A stretch of 64,000 nucleotides of DNA, taken from the NCBI GenBank assembly GCA_029721515.1, contig CM056559.1, forward strand, positions 16,764,501 through 16,828,500, read 5' to 3'. The notes beneath the pieces are model-generated. The model saw only the letters and a list, made by a program, of their open reading frames with translations. It ran no database searches and was not told where the DNA came from. Source of the DNA: Synanceia verrucosa. Taxonomy: Eukaryota > Chordata > Actinopteri > Perciformes > Synanceiidae. Positions within the stretch are counted from its first letter, which is position 1; the number at the start of each line of letters is the position of its first letter. Positions 1 through 8,673 of this stretch are shown in pieces. The translations under genes and the position numbers were made by a program.

Positions 1-194
1 GGAGAAGATGGTGGATGGGCGCTGTGTGGAGCATACAGAAATGAGCACCTTTCACCCAGAGTCACCACGAATCCTGTCAGGAACCACCAGGAGGGGGGTG
101 GTGGTGTGTAGCGTGGCCCCCAACCTGCCACCAGTATCACCCTGTCACTCAGAGTGTGACTCTTTACGGAAGAGCCCATGGGATAGTGATGAGG
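1..194 (+). CDS. fat3: FAT3-type atypical cadherin, partial cytoplasmic exon
   Basis: This is the 3' part of a coding exon that starts before the window. FAT3 is a giant single-pass cadherin acting in planar polarity and neuronal morphogenesis. This piece lies in the intracellular tail. Reading frame 2 is open and contains GVVVCSVAPNLPPVSPCHSE and a following KSPWDSDEG segment, which I recognise as typical of FAT3 tails rather than FAT1. The frame stays open past the exon, but GAG-G|GTGAGT at 194/195 is a strong donor, so I end the exon there in phase 1. The next exon at 7998 begins with GT-AAG, giving an intact Gly codon across the junction. The exon start is outside the window or cannot be placed. 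The assignment to FAT3 rests on remembered family sequence; which teleost paralogue it is cannot be decided. Confidence 0.88.
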
Positions 195-263
195 GTGAGT
201 GTTTTCACTTTCTGCTGAAGAAAACATACACTGTTAGGATCAGTCAGGGTTAATATACAATAC

Positions 264-345
264 TAGGGCTGTCAATTAAAATTTTCAATCAGATAATTAT
301 GATGATGTGTTAATCCAGGTTAACGCGTTAATTTCGACAGCTCTA
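264..345. mobile_element. Short MITE-like inverted-repeat element in intron
   Basis: The ends TAGGGCTGTC (264-273) and GACAGCTCTA (336-345) are inverted repeats with one mismatch. The AT-rich interior holds the motif TTAACGCGTTAA. It resembles small non-coding hAT-type MITEs of fish. No coding capacity. A related stretch lies near 45756-45830. Confidence 0.5.
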
Positions 346-1108
346 ATACACACACATATATTCTACATCCATGTGTTTTCCACACCATATTTTAAAATCT
401 CAAATTACTGCAGCAGTAGGAACTGAGAGCTCCAGTTAGGGCTGTGATGGTATGGATTTTTTATTACGGCAATGAAGAAGCACCCAAACAATGTGGTATG
501 GTGGTTTACTGCAGTACCCCACAATTGCTGCAACCTTGTTAGGGGGTAACTTTTTCCCGCAAAGACGACATGAAGCTTCATCTAAATTTGGCAGCTGCCT
601 CATCCTCTGGCACAAAATGTGGCCAAATTGCCAACACAGGGTTTGTTACAAGATTTGTGGCTATTATTGAATAAAATCAAGTCAACAGACCACAGTAAAC
701 ACCTATGTATAGTACTATTTACATAAGAGAGGTGTGTCTGCTATAAGTATATTGACCCACAAAAGAAACGCGAATGGAGGGGTAGGTAGGGGTGGATAAC
801 ATTAGAGGCACTTTAGGTGTGCTGTGACCATTTCTGTCTATTGTCATGAGTCAGCATTGGAGCAAGTGTGTAGCACGTGAAAATCAGGTCAGAGTCACTG
901 AAATTGAGCTCACAATGGAAAGTAGGGCTACATGCATTACTGACCCTCTCTGTGACATTCGTGACACGTGACCATTTTAGGTTATGTCAGCAAGAGCAGT
1001 ACTCAAGCCAGAAACTTTGTACAAATTGTTTTGAATTCGATTAATCTGAACAGCCACAATGTAATCGAACTCCAACATTTTATGCAGTGTCTTTTATACC
1101 TTTGTATT

Positions 1109-1124
1109 GTGTGTGTGTGTGTGT
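1109..1124. repeat. (TG)n microsatellite
   Basis: Eight uninterrupted TG units within intron sequence. Confidence 0.9.
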
Positions 1125-1167
1125 ATAAATATATTCCATTGATCATCAGAAGTACTGAAACCTAGAA

Positions 1168-1211
1168 ATAATTAATAATAATAACAATAATAATAATAAT
1201 AATAATAATAA
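1168..1211. repeat. (AAT)n microsatellite
   Basis: An imperfect AAT/ATA trinucleotide run with one interrupting C. Confidence 0.9.
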
Positions 1212-1329
1212 CTCGGACCCCTGTGTGGTACTGACGGGCCCTCACAATGTGTCACACCGCCACCAAATGCACGTTAGCTCCTGTAGTCGCCGACCTTGGT
1301 GAGAGGTTGCCCCTGGACTTCTTTTGCAT

Positions 1330-2600
1330 GTTCTGTATCCCTTATTTCTGATGAGCTCCATAATGCAGACCATGGCAGACTTTCAGTTTCTGCTCATGAG
1401 CATTAAATCCCAAGGAGAAGTATGCAATTGAAAGCACCTTAAAATCACCCAAATTAACCAAAATCCAGAAAAGCAGTATGTAATTGAAAATACCTTAAAA
1501 TTGGCCAAATTCCAGAAAAGCTGTTTTTCATGGCAGAATATTGAAGTTTCAAGCAGTGCCATGGCCACACCCTTTGACCTACCAGCCTGATTTTTTGGAT
1601 ATTACCTTTCCCAACATCGAATTTACAGCCTGGATGTGAAATACTATCACACTTACTCGTTACTCGTTTGCTTTTGAGGCATCTATTTCTACTCTATGGT
1701 AAAAAGCACCACTTTTGATCAAGGGGGCACCCTTGCCAAACGAAATGTCCAGCCCCAAAATTTTTTTGATAACTTTAACTACAAATGTGTGGATTCCTGT
1801 GGCTGGAGTTTCAGCTTTCTACCTTAAAATCTCTAGGAGGACTATGCAATTGAAAATACTTAGATTTGGCCAAAATCACAAAACAACTGAAATTTCAAAC
1901 CAAACTGGCGGACTTCCTGTTGGGTGTGGCCCATAGGTCCAAGAGGCTTTTTGTTTGTCCTGGGATCCTACATAAGCCCACCAAATTTCATAGCTGTGGC
2001 TCAAACACAGGGGCAGGGCCTAATTTTTGAAAAATTCTACGGGGTGCTACGGAGCCGTATTTTTGCGTCTCTGTTTTGACAGTGCATTTTTTTTAGAAGA
2101 TGCCCCTCAGGATTTGTATAGTTAATTTCATGAGCCTGTGTGTTTCAAAGGCGAAATCACAGAATGCTATTGTTTTGAGAAACAATATAGTGCCACGTTG
2201 GTGCAGTATCAGGAAACATGTTGACATTTTTTCAGCTTTGTCAATGTGTCAGGAATGTCCTTTCACATCATTACAGCAGGAGTTATAGGCCAAAATGCGA
2301 TGACACACATTCACCTTTATCACTAGGTGGCGCTATAACATACGGAGGCAAGTTTGGTGTCAGTACGTTCAGGGTGAGAATTTTGTCAAACGTCGGAAAT
2401 ATAGTGGGGCTGTGATCACGTATGGCATAGTTATGGCAAATTAAAGCATCAAAAAGCAACTTTTTTTTGTCTATTTTTGCAACCATTAAAATATGCAAAT
2501 TTTTGCCAGACCCAAGCAAGCAAGTCTGCAAAATTTCATGACTTTTTGAGCATGTCTAGGGGGTCAAAATCGCGAAAAACTGGGCTGAATAATAAAAAAA
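1330..2600. repeat. Dispersed teleost-type repeat with diverged internal repeats
   Basis: A roughly 1.3-kb block with no credible ORF. A unit containing GTATGCAATTGAAA...CTTAAAAT...CCAAAATCCAGAAAA recurs at about 1420, 1475 and 1840, showing internal duplication. The later part includes CACTAGGTGGCGCTATAAC (about 2322-2340) and a phrase near 1960-2010 about which I recall many fish-genome copies. I cannot name the family or place its ends; it may be two different repeats side by side. Confidence 0.5.
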
Positions 2601-2655
2601 ATATTAATAATTACTAGCGTTTCAATAGGGCTCTCGTCTGCTGCTTGCACGGGCC

Positions 2656-2726
2656 TTATCCATCCATCCATTCTCTTCCGCATATCCAGGGTCAGGTCGT
2701 GGGGGCAGCAGCCTAAGCAGAGAAGC
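2656..2726. repeat. Fragment of a CATCCATCCATT-type fish repeat
   Basis: The sequence begins with a CATC run, then TTCTCTTCCGCATATCC and GGGGGCAGCAGCCTAAGCAG. This matches the edge of a very common interspersed fish repeat. It is cut short by the TA tract that follows. Confidence 0.55.
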
Positions 2727-2804
2727 ATATATATATATATATACGTATATGTATATAAGTATATACATATACGTATCTATATATATATATATATATATAT
2801 ATAT

Positions 2805-2843
<39 letters not shown>

Positions 2844-2857
2844 TATATATATATATA
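2727..2857. repeat. (TA)n tract with interruptions
   Basis: About 130 bp of TA dinucleotides with scattered GTA and CGTA interruptions. It directly abuts the left end of a Tc1-like element, whose family inserts at TA. The minus-strand ORF reading YIYIYIY here is a low-complexity artefact. Confidence 0.95.
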
Positions 2858-4080
2858 CAGGGGTTGGACAATGAAACTGAAACACTGGCCAATTTAGTGT
2901 TGAGGCTTCATGGCTAAATTTGACCAGCCTGATGGCCAATCTTCATTGATTGCACATTACACCAGTAAGAGCAGTGTGTGAAGGTTCAATTAGCAGAGTA
3001 ATAGCAGTTTTGTAATAACAGTTTTGCTTACAATATTGCAATGCACACAACATTATGGGTGACATAGAGTTCAAAATAGGACAAATTGTTGGTGCAAATC
3101 TTGCTGGCGCATCTGTGACCAAGACAGCAAGTCTTTGTGATGTATCAAAAGCCGCAGTATCCAGGGTAATCTCAGCATACCACCAAGAAGGATGAACCAC
3201 ATCCAACAGGAGTAACTGTGGATGCAAGAGGAAGCTGTCTGAAAGGGAAATGTCCGTGTGCCCAGATTGTATCCAAAAAACATAAAACCACAGCTGCCCA
3301 ACTCACTGCACTCACTCCTGTTTCCACCAAAACTCTCCGTTGGGAGCTCCACAGGGTCAATATCCATGGCTGGGCTGCTATAGCCAAACCTTTGGTCACT
3401 CATGCCAATGCCAAAAGTCAGTTTCAATGGTGCCAGCAGCGAAAATCTTGGGCTGTGGACAATGTGAAACATGTATTGTTCTCTGATGAGTCCGCCTTTA
3501 CTGTCTTTCCCACATCCGGGAGAATTACGGTGTGGAGAAACCCCAAAGAAGCGTACTACCCAGACTGTTGCATGCCTAGAGTGAAGCATGGGGGTGGATC
3601 GGTGATGGTTTGGGCTGCAAAATCATGGCATTCCGTTGTGCTAGATGGGTGCGTAACTGCCAAGGACTACCGAACCATTCTGGAGGACCATGTGCACCCA
3701 ATGGTTCAAACATTGTATCCTGAAGGTGGTGCCGTGTATCAGGATGATAATGCACCAATACACACAGCAAGACTTGTGACAGAGTGGTTTGATGAACATG
3801 AAAGTGAAGTTGAACATCTCCGATGGCCTGCACAGTCACCAGATCTAAATATTATTGCATGACTTTGGGGTGTTTTGGAGGAGCGAGTCAGAAAACGTTT
3901 TCCTCCACCAGAATCACGTAGTGACCTGGCCACTATTCTGCAAGAAGAATGGCTCAGAATCTGGCCACTGTGCAGGACTTGTATCTGTCATTCCCAAGAC
4001 AAATTGATGCTGTATTGACCGCAAAAGGAGGCCCTACACCATGCTAATGAATTATTGTGGTCAGGTGTTTCAGTTTCATT
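2858..4080 (+). mobile_element. Tc1-like DNA transposon A (right end truncated)
   Basis: The left terminus begins CAGGGGTTGGACAATGAAAC next to TA. The right side ends in GGTGTTTCAGTTTCATT, the inverted complement of the inner part of the left terminus (AATGAAACTGAAACAC). The outer dozen bases expected at the right end are missing and are replaced by TA repeat. It encodes a broken transposase in the same orientation. The element sits between TA tracts in the FAT3 intron. Confidence 0.88.
3055..3995 (+). pseudogene. Tc1-like transposase, inactivated (element A)
   Basis: A DDE/D-type transposase that would cut and paste element A at TA sites. Translation from the ATG at 3055 gives an N-terminal helix-turn-helix region (MGDIEFKIGQIVGANLAG...). 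It stops in frame at 3193-3195, and a frameshift leads into the long frame from about 3218 to 3862. That frame holds FSDES (first catalytic Asp region), the HGGGSVMVW block, YQDDNAPIHTAR (second Asp) and WPAQSPDLNII. The third acidic residue after NII reads Ala and is followed at once by a stop at 3860-3862, with homology continuing past it (LWGVLEERVRK). At least three lesions make this a dead copy. Confidence 0.9.
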
Positions 4081-4091
4081 ATATATATATA

Positions 4092-5693
4092 CAGTCATGG
4101 AAAAAATTATTAGACCACCCTTGTTTTCTTCAATTTCTTGTTCATTCTAATATCTGGTACCACTAAACGTATAATACAATGAACACAACAAAAAATGCAG
4201 CTGGTCACATAGTACTTTATGTCCTATTTGACATTCTTAAGCTTAATTGATTCCCAGGGTATATAAGAGGCCATTTCATGTCACAAGCAGCACTGCACAT
4301 GCAAAGGCCTAGAGTGGTTTCCTGCTTACATTCAAGCCGTAGCACAACTCAGAAGTTGTCAGCTCTCACATAATGCCTAAAACAAAAGAATTATGTGAAG
4401 CAACAAAGGCAGCCATCTTGGCACTGCTGGAAATTGGCATGAGTGAGAGACAGGTAGCGAAAAACCTGAAGATCTCCAAGACAGCCGTTCATTACAACAA
4501 AAAAAAACAAGCTGAACATGGCACTACCAAATTGCTACCTGGCCGTGGCAGGAAACGTCTTTCTACCCCACGAGATGACCGTGCACTCATCCGTTCCTGT
4601 GTCAGGAATCGTCGTCAGACCTCCAGGGACCTTAAAAATGAGTGGGCACTGTCGAGTGTGTGACTTGCTCGGCAAGGACAGTTCGAAACCGACTTGTTGA
4701 AGCTGGTTTGAAGTCACACAGAGCACGCAAGAAGCCCTTCATCAATGAAAGGCAGAGGAAGGCCCGGTTACTCTTTGCTCGAGACCACAAGGATTGGACT
4801 GTTGATGATTGGGCTAAGGTTCTCTTCAGTGATGAATCCAATTTTGAATTGATGCCCACTCCAGCCAACTTACTGGTTAGGAGGAAGCCTGGAGAAGCTT
4901 ACAACCCAGACTGTCTTGCCCTAACAGTAAAACATGGGGTGGATCAGTCATGATCTGGGGTTGTTTCAGTCTGAGTGGAACAGGGCAAATGCAATTGTGT
5001 GAAGGCCGAATGAACCAGGTCAAGTACAGGACTACCCTTGAAAACAGTCTTCTTCCATCAGCTGGAAAACTCTTTCCTGCCTCGAATGACTGGATTTTCC
5101 AACAAGACAATGCCCCTTGCCACACGGCAAGGTCAGTTAAAGCCTGGATGGAGAACCACAACATTCGCACCATGCCTTGGCCTGCTCAATCACCAGATCT
5201 TAATCCAATTGAAAACCTGGGGAAAAACATCAAACTCAAAATGGAGAACCACAAGCCCAAAAACAAAGAAAATTTGTTTGAATTTGTCCAACAGGAATGG
5301 GCTGCTGTGACAGCAGAACAATGTCAGAAGCTGGTGGAGAGCATGCCAAGACGCATGGCTGCAGTCATCAAAAACAATGGTTATGCAATCAAGTATTAAC
5401 TCTTGTGTGTATCATGTGTTTAAAGCAAACAGAAAAGAAAACATGGAATGCTTAAAAGTAGTGTTTTGGCGGTACAATGCCATAGCTATTGATGTAAGAA
5501 TTTAAGTAATTTTGGTTATTATCAAGAAAACCATGGAAAATGAATAATCCTTAGTTCTTAAATTAAACTCTCATGAGCTATTTTTGTTGTTATCATTATA
5601 ATTGTCCAAACAAATGTACCTTTAGTTGAGCCAGGCATTAAAATGAACAAGAAATTGAAGAAAACAAGGGTGGTCTAATAATTTTTTCCATGA

Positions 5694-5696
<3 letters not shown>
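4092..5696 (+). mobile_element. Tc1-like DNA transposon B with intact terminal inverted repeats
   Basis: Both ends are present. The first 55 bases from 4092 (starting CAGTCATGGAAAAAATTATT) are a perfect inverted match to the last 55 bases ending at 5696, with the first mismatch at position 56. TA dinucleotides flank both sides (4090-4091 and 5697-5698), as expected for Tc1/mariner target duplication. Length is 1605 bp, a normal full-length size. The internal transposase has two frameshifts, so the copy is non-autonomous but retains ends that a related transposase could in principle recognise. Confidence 0.95.
4373..5399 (+). pseudogene. Tc1-like transposase, frameshifted (element B)
   Basis: The start ATG at 4373 follows a leader of about 280 bp inside element B. 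Three overlapping frames carry a nearly complete transposase. The first, 4373-4663, has paired helix-turn-helix regions (AAILALLEIGMSERQVAKNL) and a GRGRK hook. The second, from about 4660 to 4953, has the second DNA-binding region and FSDESNF with the first catalytic Asp. The third, 4950-5399, has GCFSLSGTGQM, FQQDNAPCHTARSV with the second Asp, and SPDLNPIEN with the last acidic residue. The Trp usual a few residues after PIEN reads Gly. Two frameshifts (near 4655 and 4945) separate the parts; catalytic residues are otherwise visible. Confidence 0.92.

Positions 5697-5730
<34 letters not shown>
5697..5730. repeat. (TA)n tract between two Tc1 elements
   Basis: A pure TA run separating transposon B from transposon C. 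Confidence 0.95.
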
Positions 5731-5731
<1 letters not shown>

Positions 5732-6590
5732 CCAAAAGTATTCGCCCACCCATCCAAATAGTCAGAATCAGGTGTTCCAATCACTTCCATGGCCACAGGT
5801 GTATAAAATCAAGCACCTAGGCATGCAGACTCCTTTTACAAACATTTGTGAAAGAATGTGTCGCTCTCAGGAGCTCAGTGAATTCCAGCATGGAACTGTA
5901 ATAGGATGTCACCTGTGCATCATGAAATTTCTTCGCTCCTAAATATTCCACAGTCAACTGTCAACTGTATTATAAGAACATGGAAGTGTCTGGGAACGAT
6001 AGCAACTCAGCCACGAAGTGGTAGGCCATGTAAACTGACGGAGCGGGGTCAGCGGATGCTGAGGCGTGTAGTGCGAATAGGTCGAAGTGTCAATCGCTAC
6101 AGAACTCCAAACTTCATGTGGCCTTCAGATTCACTCAAGAACAATGTGCAGAGAGCTTCATGGAATGGGTTTCCATGGCCGAGCAGCTGCCCCCAAGCCA
6201 TACATCACCAAGTGCAATACAAAGCGTCGGATGCAGTGGGGTAAAGCACTCTGACACTAGACTCTAGAGCAGTGGAGATGCGTATCACGCTTCTCCATCT
6301 GGCAATCTGATGGACAAGTCTGGGTTTGGCGGTTGCCCGGAGAACGATACTTGTCGGACTGCATTGTGCCAAGTATAAAGTTTGGTGGAGGGGGGATTAT
6401 GGTGTGGGGTTGTTTTTCAGGAGCTGGGCTTGGCCCCTTAGTTCCAGTGAAAGGAACTCTGAATACTTCAGCATACCAAGACATTTTGGACAATAGGAGG
6501 TTTTCACTTGACGTCACTTCCGTGTTACGCGGCACGTGCGAAATACAGGTGGAGGGCAGGAAATGAGTTACTGCTATAGAGACCAGCAAC

Positions 6591-7061
6591 ATGCCGATGT
6601 TTTGCTCCGTTTACTGCTGCTCGAATCGATCGAACAGGGAAAAAAAACAGAAAAAATGGCTTTTTAATCTCCGCCTACGATCTAGAGGAGCTGCGTCGGA
6701 TAATGCCCGTGTGTGCAGTGGCCACTTTGTCAAAGGTAATGACTCATTTTTAGCCCGTAGTTAACAAATGCTTTCATTTCAAAGTTGAGTCATGTCAAAC
6801 TGTATAGCTATGTCTATTAAATGTGTACCGTAATGTTACATCTTATCTGTTTAGGTTGTCCAAGTAATTTAAATGACATTGAGTCGGTAAAGTGGGCTCC
6901 AACAGTTAACCTCAGGTATCAGAGAGATAGAATCATGTCAGGATCTGCCCGTCGACGTGAGGAGAAAATAAGGCGGAGGGAACAGCAGCAAAAAAGCCCA
7001 GAAGATGGAGATGCTCTGTTGCCTGTGCAGGAGACAGCTGTGAACTTAGAAGAGGACACTG
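6591..7061 (+). pseudogene. THAP-domain transposase, N-terminal exons only
   Basis: The ATG at 6591 opens MPMFCSVYCCSNRSNREKKQ, a typical THAP zinc-finger start (CxxxC), and the exon runs to VCSGHFVK, the closing C-x2-H part of the C2CH finger. A donor GTAATG follows at 6736. An acceptor TTTAG at 6850-6854 leads into exon 6855-7061, which restores Gly across the junction and reads PSNLNDIESVKWAPTVNL, then a basic, Glu-rich stretch, ending at a GTGAGA donor. The middle of the THAP domain is shorter than usual, so zinc binding may be compromised. No DDE catalytic domain follows; it appears deleted. The spliced layout and the 'WAPTVNL' segment fit ISL2EU THAP proteins as I remember them. Confidence 0.78.
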
Positions 7062-7226
7062 GTGAGATTAAATAATTATCTGGAGATAATGAATTATTCG
7101 AATCACTATGTATAGTAAAAGTTATTGAAGCTAGGTACTTATCATTACTTTATTGCAACTGATCTGTTTATTTTGACTCCGCTATCGGCATAGCTGAAAG
7201 CAGCATACTGCTGATGCTTACAGATG

Positions 7227-7577
7227 CTAACAATAAAATAGCCATAAAAAAGTTACCCTGGCAAAAACCAAACGAAGGTCATTCAGTAGTATTTTTGAGC
7301 CCAGGTCGTGCACCCACCCATGGACAAAATAATTGTAGGCATCCATACTTTTGTACGCCTTCATATGTTGTTTTGTGTAGAATGACATCTGAAGAACAAG
7401 GTAATTGGCGATGTCCACTGCTTCAACTGCAGGCAAATGCGTAAGATCGGTGGAAAAATTGGTCTTTTTTAGAAGATATGGATCACCTCTGGTATATTTG
7501 TTGACTTTTTCCAGGTATCTTTTTCTTGATATCGCATCTAAAGTGGTGCAATACGAGCTTTCCCGCATCTCCTCCAT
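7227..7577 (-). pseudogene. YqaJ-type nuclease of ISL2EU element, N-terminal fragment
   Basis: The minus-strand frame from an ATG at 7577 reads 116 residues: MEEMRESSYCTTLDAISRKR, then KVNKYTRGDPYLLKKTNFST and SMDAYNYFVHGWVHDL. The sequence 'GDPY', the Asp-Ile-x-Asn-Tyr-Leu segment and 'KS-x-DAYNYFV-GWV' are what I recognise as the conserved N-terminal region of the YqaJ-like protein encoded by ISL2EU elements. The YqaJ nuclease core is absent, consistent with an internal deletion. It is convergent with the THAP fragment and inside the same inverted repeats. Confidence in the family assignment is good, in any present function very low. Confidence 0.75.
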
Positions 7578-7903
7578 TGCAGTCGGTCACTTCCTGTCCT
7601 CCATTTGATTCTCATGCGAAGTCAGGATCATGTGATTGAAAACCTCCTATTCCATGCTCCCAACTTTGTTGGAACAGTTTGGAGCTGGCCAACATGACTG
7701 TGCACCAGTGCACAAAGCAAGGTCCATAAAGACATGGATGACAGAGTCTGGTGTGGATGAACTTGACTGGCGTGCACAGAGTCCTGACCTCAACCTCATA
7801 GAACACCTTTGGGATCAATTAGTGTGGAGGCTGAGAGCCAGGCCTTCTCGTCCAACATCAGTGTGTGACCTCACAAATACACTTCTGGAAGAATGGTCAA
7901 AAA

Positions 7904-7930
7904 TATATATATATATACAGTATATATAAA
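7904..7930. repeat. (TA)n tract at truncated end of Tc1 element C
   Basis: Short interrupted TA run marking where element C loses its right end. Confidence 0.85.
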
Positions 7931-7997
7931 ATGGACCCTCCTGACTGTAAATAAGGTTCAAGTTATAAGGCTTATCTTCTCTGACGTCTCCCTGCAG

Positions 7998-8111
7998 GTA
8001 AGCTGGTCGACATGGCAGAAGAAGTGACATGTTTCTCAGGGAGCAACAAAGGCAGTAACTCAGAGGTCCAGTCACTGAGTTCCTTCCAGTCTGACTCCTG
8101 TGATGATAATG
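7998..8111 (+). CDS. fat3: FAT3-type cadherin, cytoplasmic exon
   Basis: A 114-nt exon between an acceptor CTCCCTGCAG (ending 7997) and a donor GTAAGA (8112). It is entered in phase 1 and left in phase 1. Joined to the exon ending at 194 it reads G-KLVDMAEEVTCFSG, then SNKGSNSEVQSLSSFQSDSC and DDN. The EVQSLSSFQSDS block is strongly conserved in FAT1/FAT3 tails, and VTCFS-x-SNKGSNSE is FAT3-like. The internal ATG at 8012 is not a start. The exon can splice either to 10403 or 11698 or directly to 14397, all in frame. Confidence 0.93.
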
Positions 8112-8344
8112 GTAAGACCCCAGTTCCTCAGTGTTTCACCTCTTTTATATGTGGATATTTTGAATGCTTTGTTCGCTTGCGTATTATTTGCTTACACTGG
8201 GTGTCTCTTCCTTCTGTTTGAAAATTGTACTGTTTGAAAGCTGTGTTATCCTTCAGACTTTGTTAAGATACATTTGTGAGAAAACAACAAATATTTAGAC
8301 TCATTTAGATCTCTGCATAATTTGCTTCTGAAATGCTAAACCAC

Positions 8345-8673
8345 GGGTGGCACGGTGGTGTAGTGGTTAGCACTGTCGCCTAACAGCAAAAAGGTACTGG
8401 GTTCGAATCCCGGGCCCGGGGCTTTTATGTGTGGAGTTTGTTCTCCCCGTGTCTGTGTGGGTTCTCACTGGGTACTCCGGCTTCCTCCCACCATCCAAAA
8501 ACATGGATTAGGTTAATTGGGTCATTTGTGTGAGTGTGCGAGTGTGTCTCTATGTGCCCTGCGATGAGCGTCTTGTCCAGGGTGTACCCTGCCTTCCACG
8601 CTAAGACAGCTGGGATAGGCTCCAGCCTCCCCGCGACCCTATAAGGATAAGCGGTAGATAATGGATGGATGGA
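8345..8673 (+). mobile_element. tRNA-derived SINE
   Basis: A tRNA-like head has box A TGGTGTAGTGG (8356-8366) and box B GGTTCGAATCC (8400-8410), 44 bases apart, as in RNA polymerase III internal promoters. The unrelated body ends in a TGGATGGATGGA-type tail. The body segment from about 8575 (CAGGGTGTACCCTGCC...GATAGGCTCCAGCC) recurs in inverse orientation at 39190-39376. It lies in the FAT3 intron between exons 7998-8111 and 10403-10462, same strand as the gene. Confidence 0.85.

Larger units (their letters stand above)
346..1329. other. Intron sequence without recognised gene
   Basis: Part of the first FAT3 intron seen here. The stretch 428-560 (ending in a run of GGTATGG/GCAGTACC words) has the feel of a non-autonomous hAT-like repeat, but I cannot show its ends. 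The short ORF at 968-1165 is an open frame in AT-rich sequence running into a GT repeat and is not supported as a gene. Confidence 0.6.
6495..7648. mobile_element. ISL2EU-type DNA transposon, internally deleted, inside element C
   Basis: The insertion is bounded by 12-bp terminal inverted repeats AGGAGGTTTTCA (6495-6506) and TGAAAACCTCCT (7637-7648). It is flanked by a 2-bp AT direct repeat (6493-6494 and 7649-7650). Removing insert plus one AT restores the Tc1 reading frame through ILDN-SMLP. The interior carries a THAP-domain gene start on + and a YqaJ-type protein start on minus, reading toward each other. Two-gene content (THAP transposase plus YqaJ nuclease) with AT target duplications is how I know the ISL2EU superfamily. 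At 1154 bp the copy lacks most of the transposase and nuclease. Confidence 0.85.
5855..7900 (+). pseudogene. Tc1-like transposase, split and decayed (element C)
   Basis: A degraded transposase reading frame begins near the ATG at 5855 (MCRSQELSEFQHGTVIG) with many stops and frameshifts. Recognisable segments include the block near 6380 (frame reading GGGGIMVWGCFSGAG), LNTSAYQDILDN just before the insertion, then SMLPTLLEQFGAGQHDCAPV and WRAQSPDLNLIEHLWDQLVW after it (7650-7830). The position before CAPVHKARS that normally carries the catalytic Asp reads QHD here in altered context. The protein is interrupted at 6495 by the ISL2EU insertion, so it cannot be functional. Confidence 0.88.
5731..7903 (+). 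mobile_element. Tc1-like DNA transposon C, interrupted by an ISL2EU element
   Basis: The left end reads TGCCAAAAGTATTCGCCCAC next to a TA tract. The element occupies 5731-6494 and 7649-7903 and is split by the 6495-7648 insertion. Its right end is truncated into another TA tract at about 7903 and no matching right inverted repeat is seen. The family differs from A and B by its termini and transposase. Confidence 0.87.

Noticed and set aside
2622..2939. Minus-strand ORF of 105 codons reading YIYIYIY
   Set aside because: It is the translation of a (TA)n tract; the same kind of artefact explains the four ORFs at 18817-19223.
8356..8410. Box A and box B suggesting a tRNA gene
   Set aside because: The sequence does not fold as a complete cloverleaf with matching acceptor arms and runs into a SINE body, so it is a tRNA-derived SINE head.
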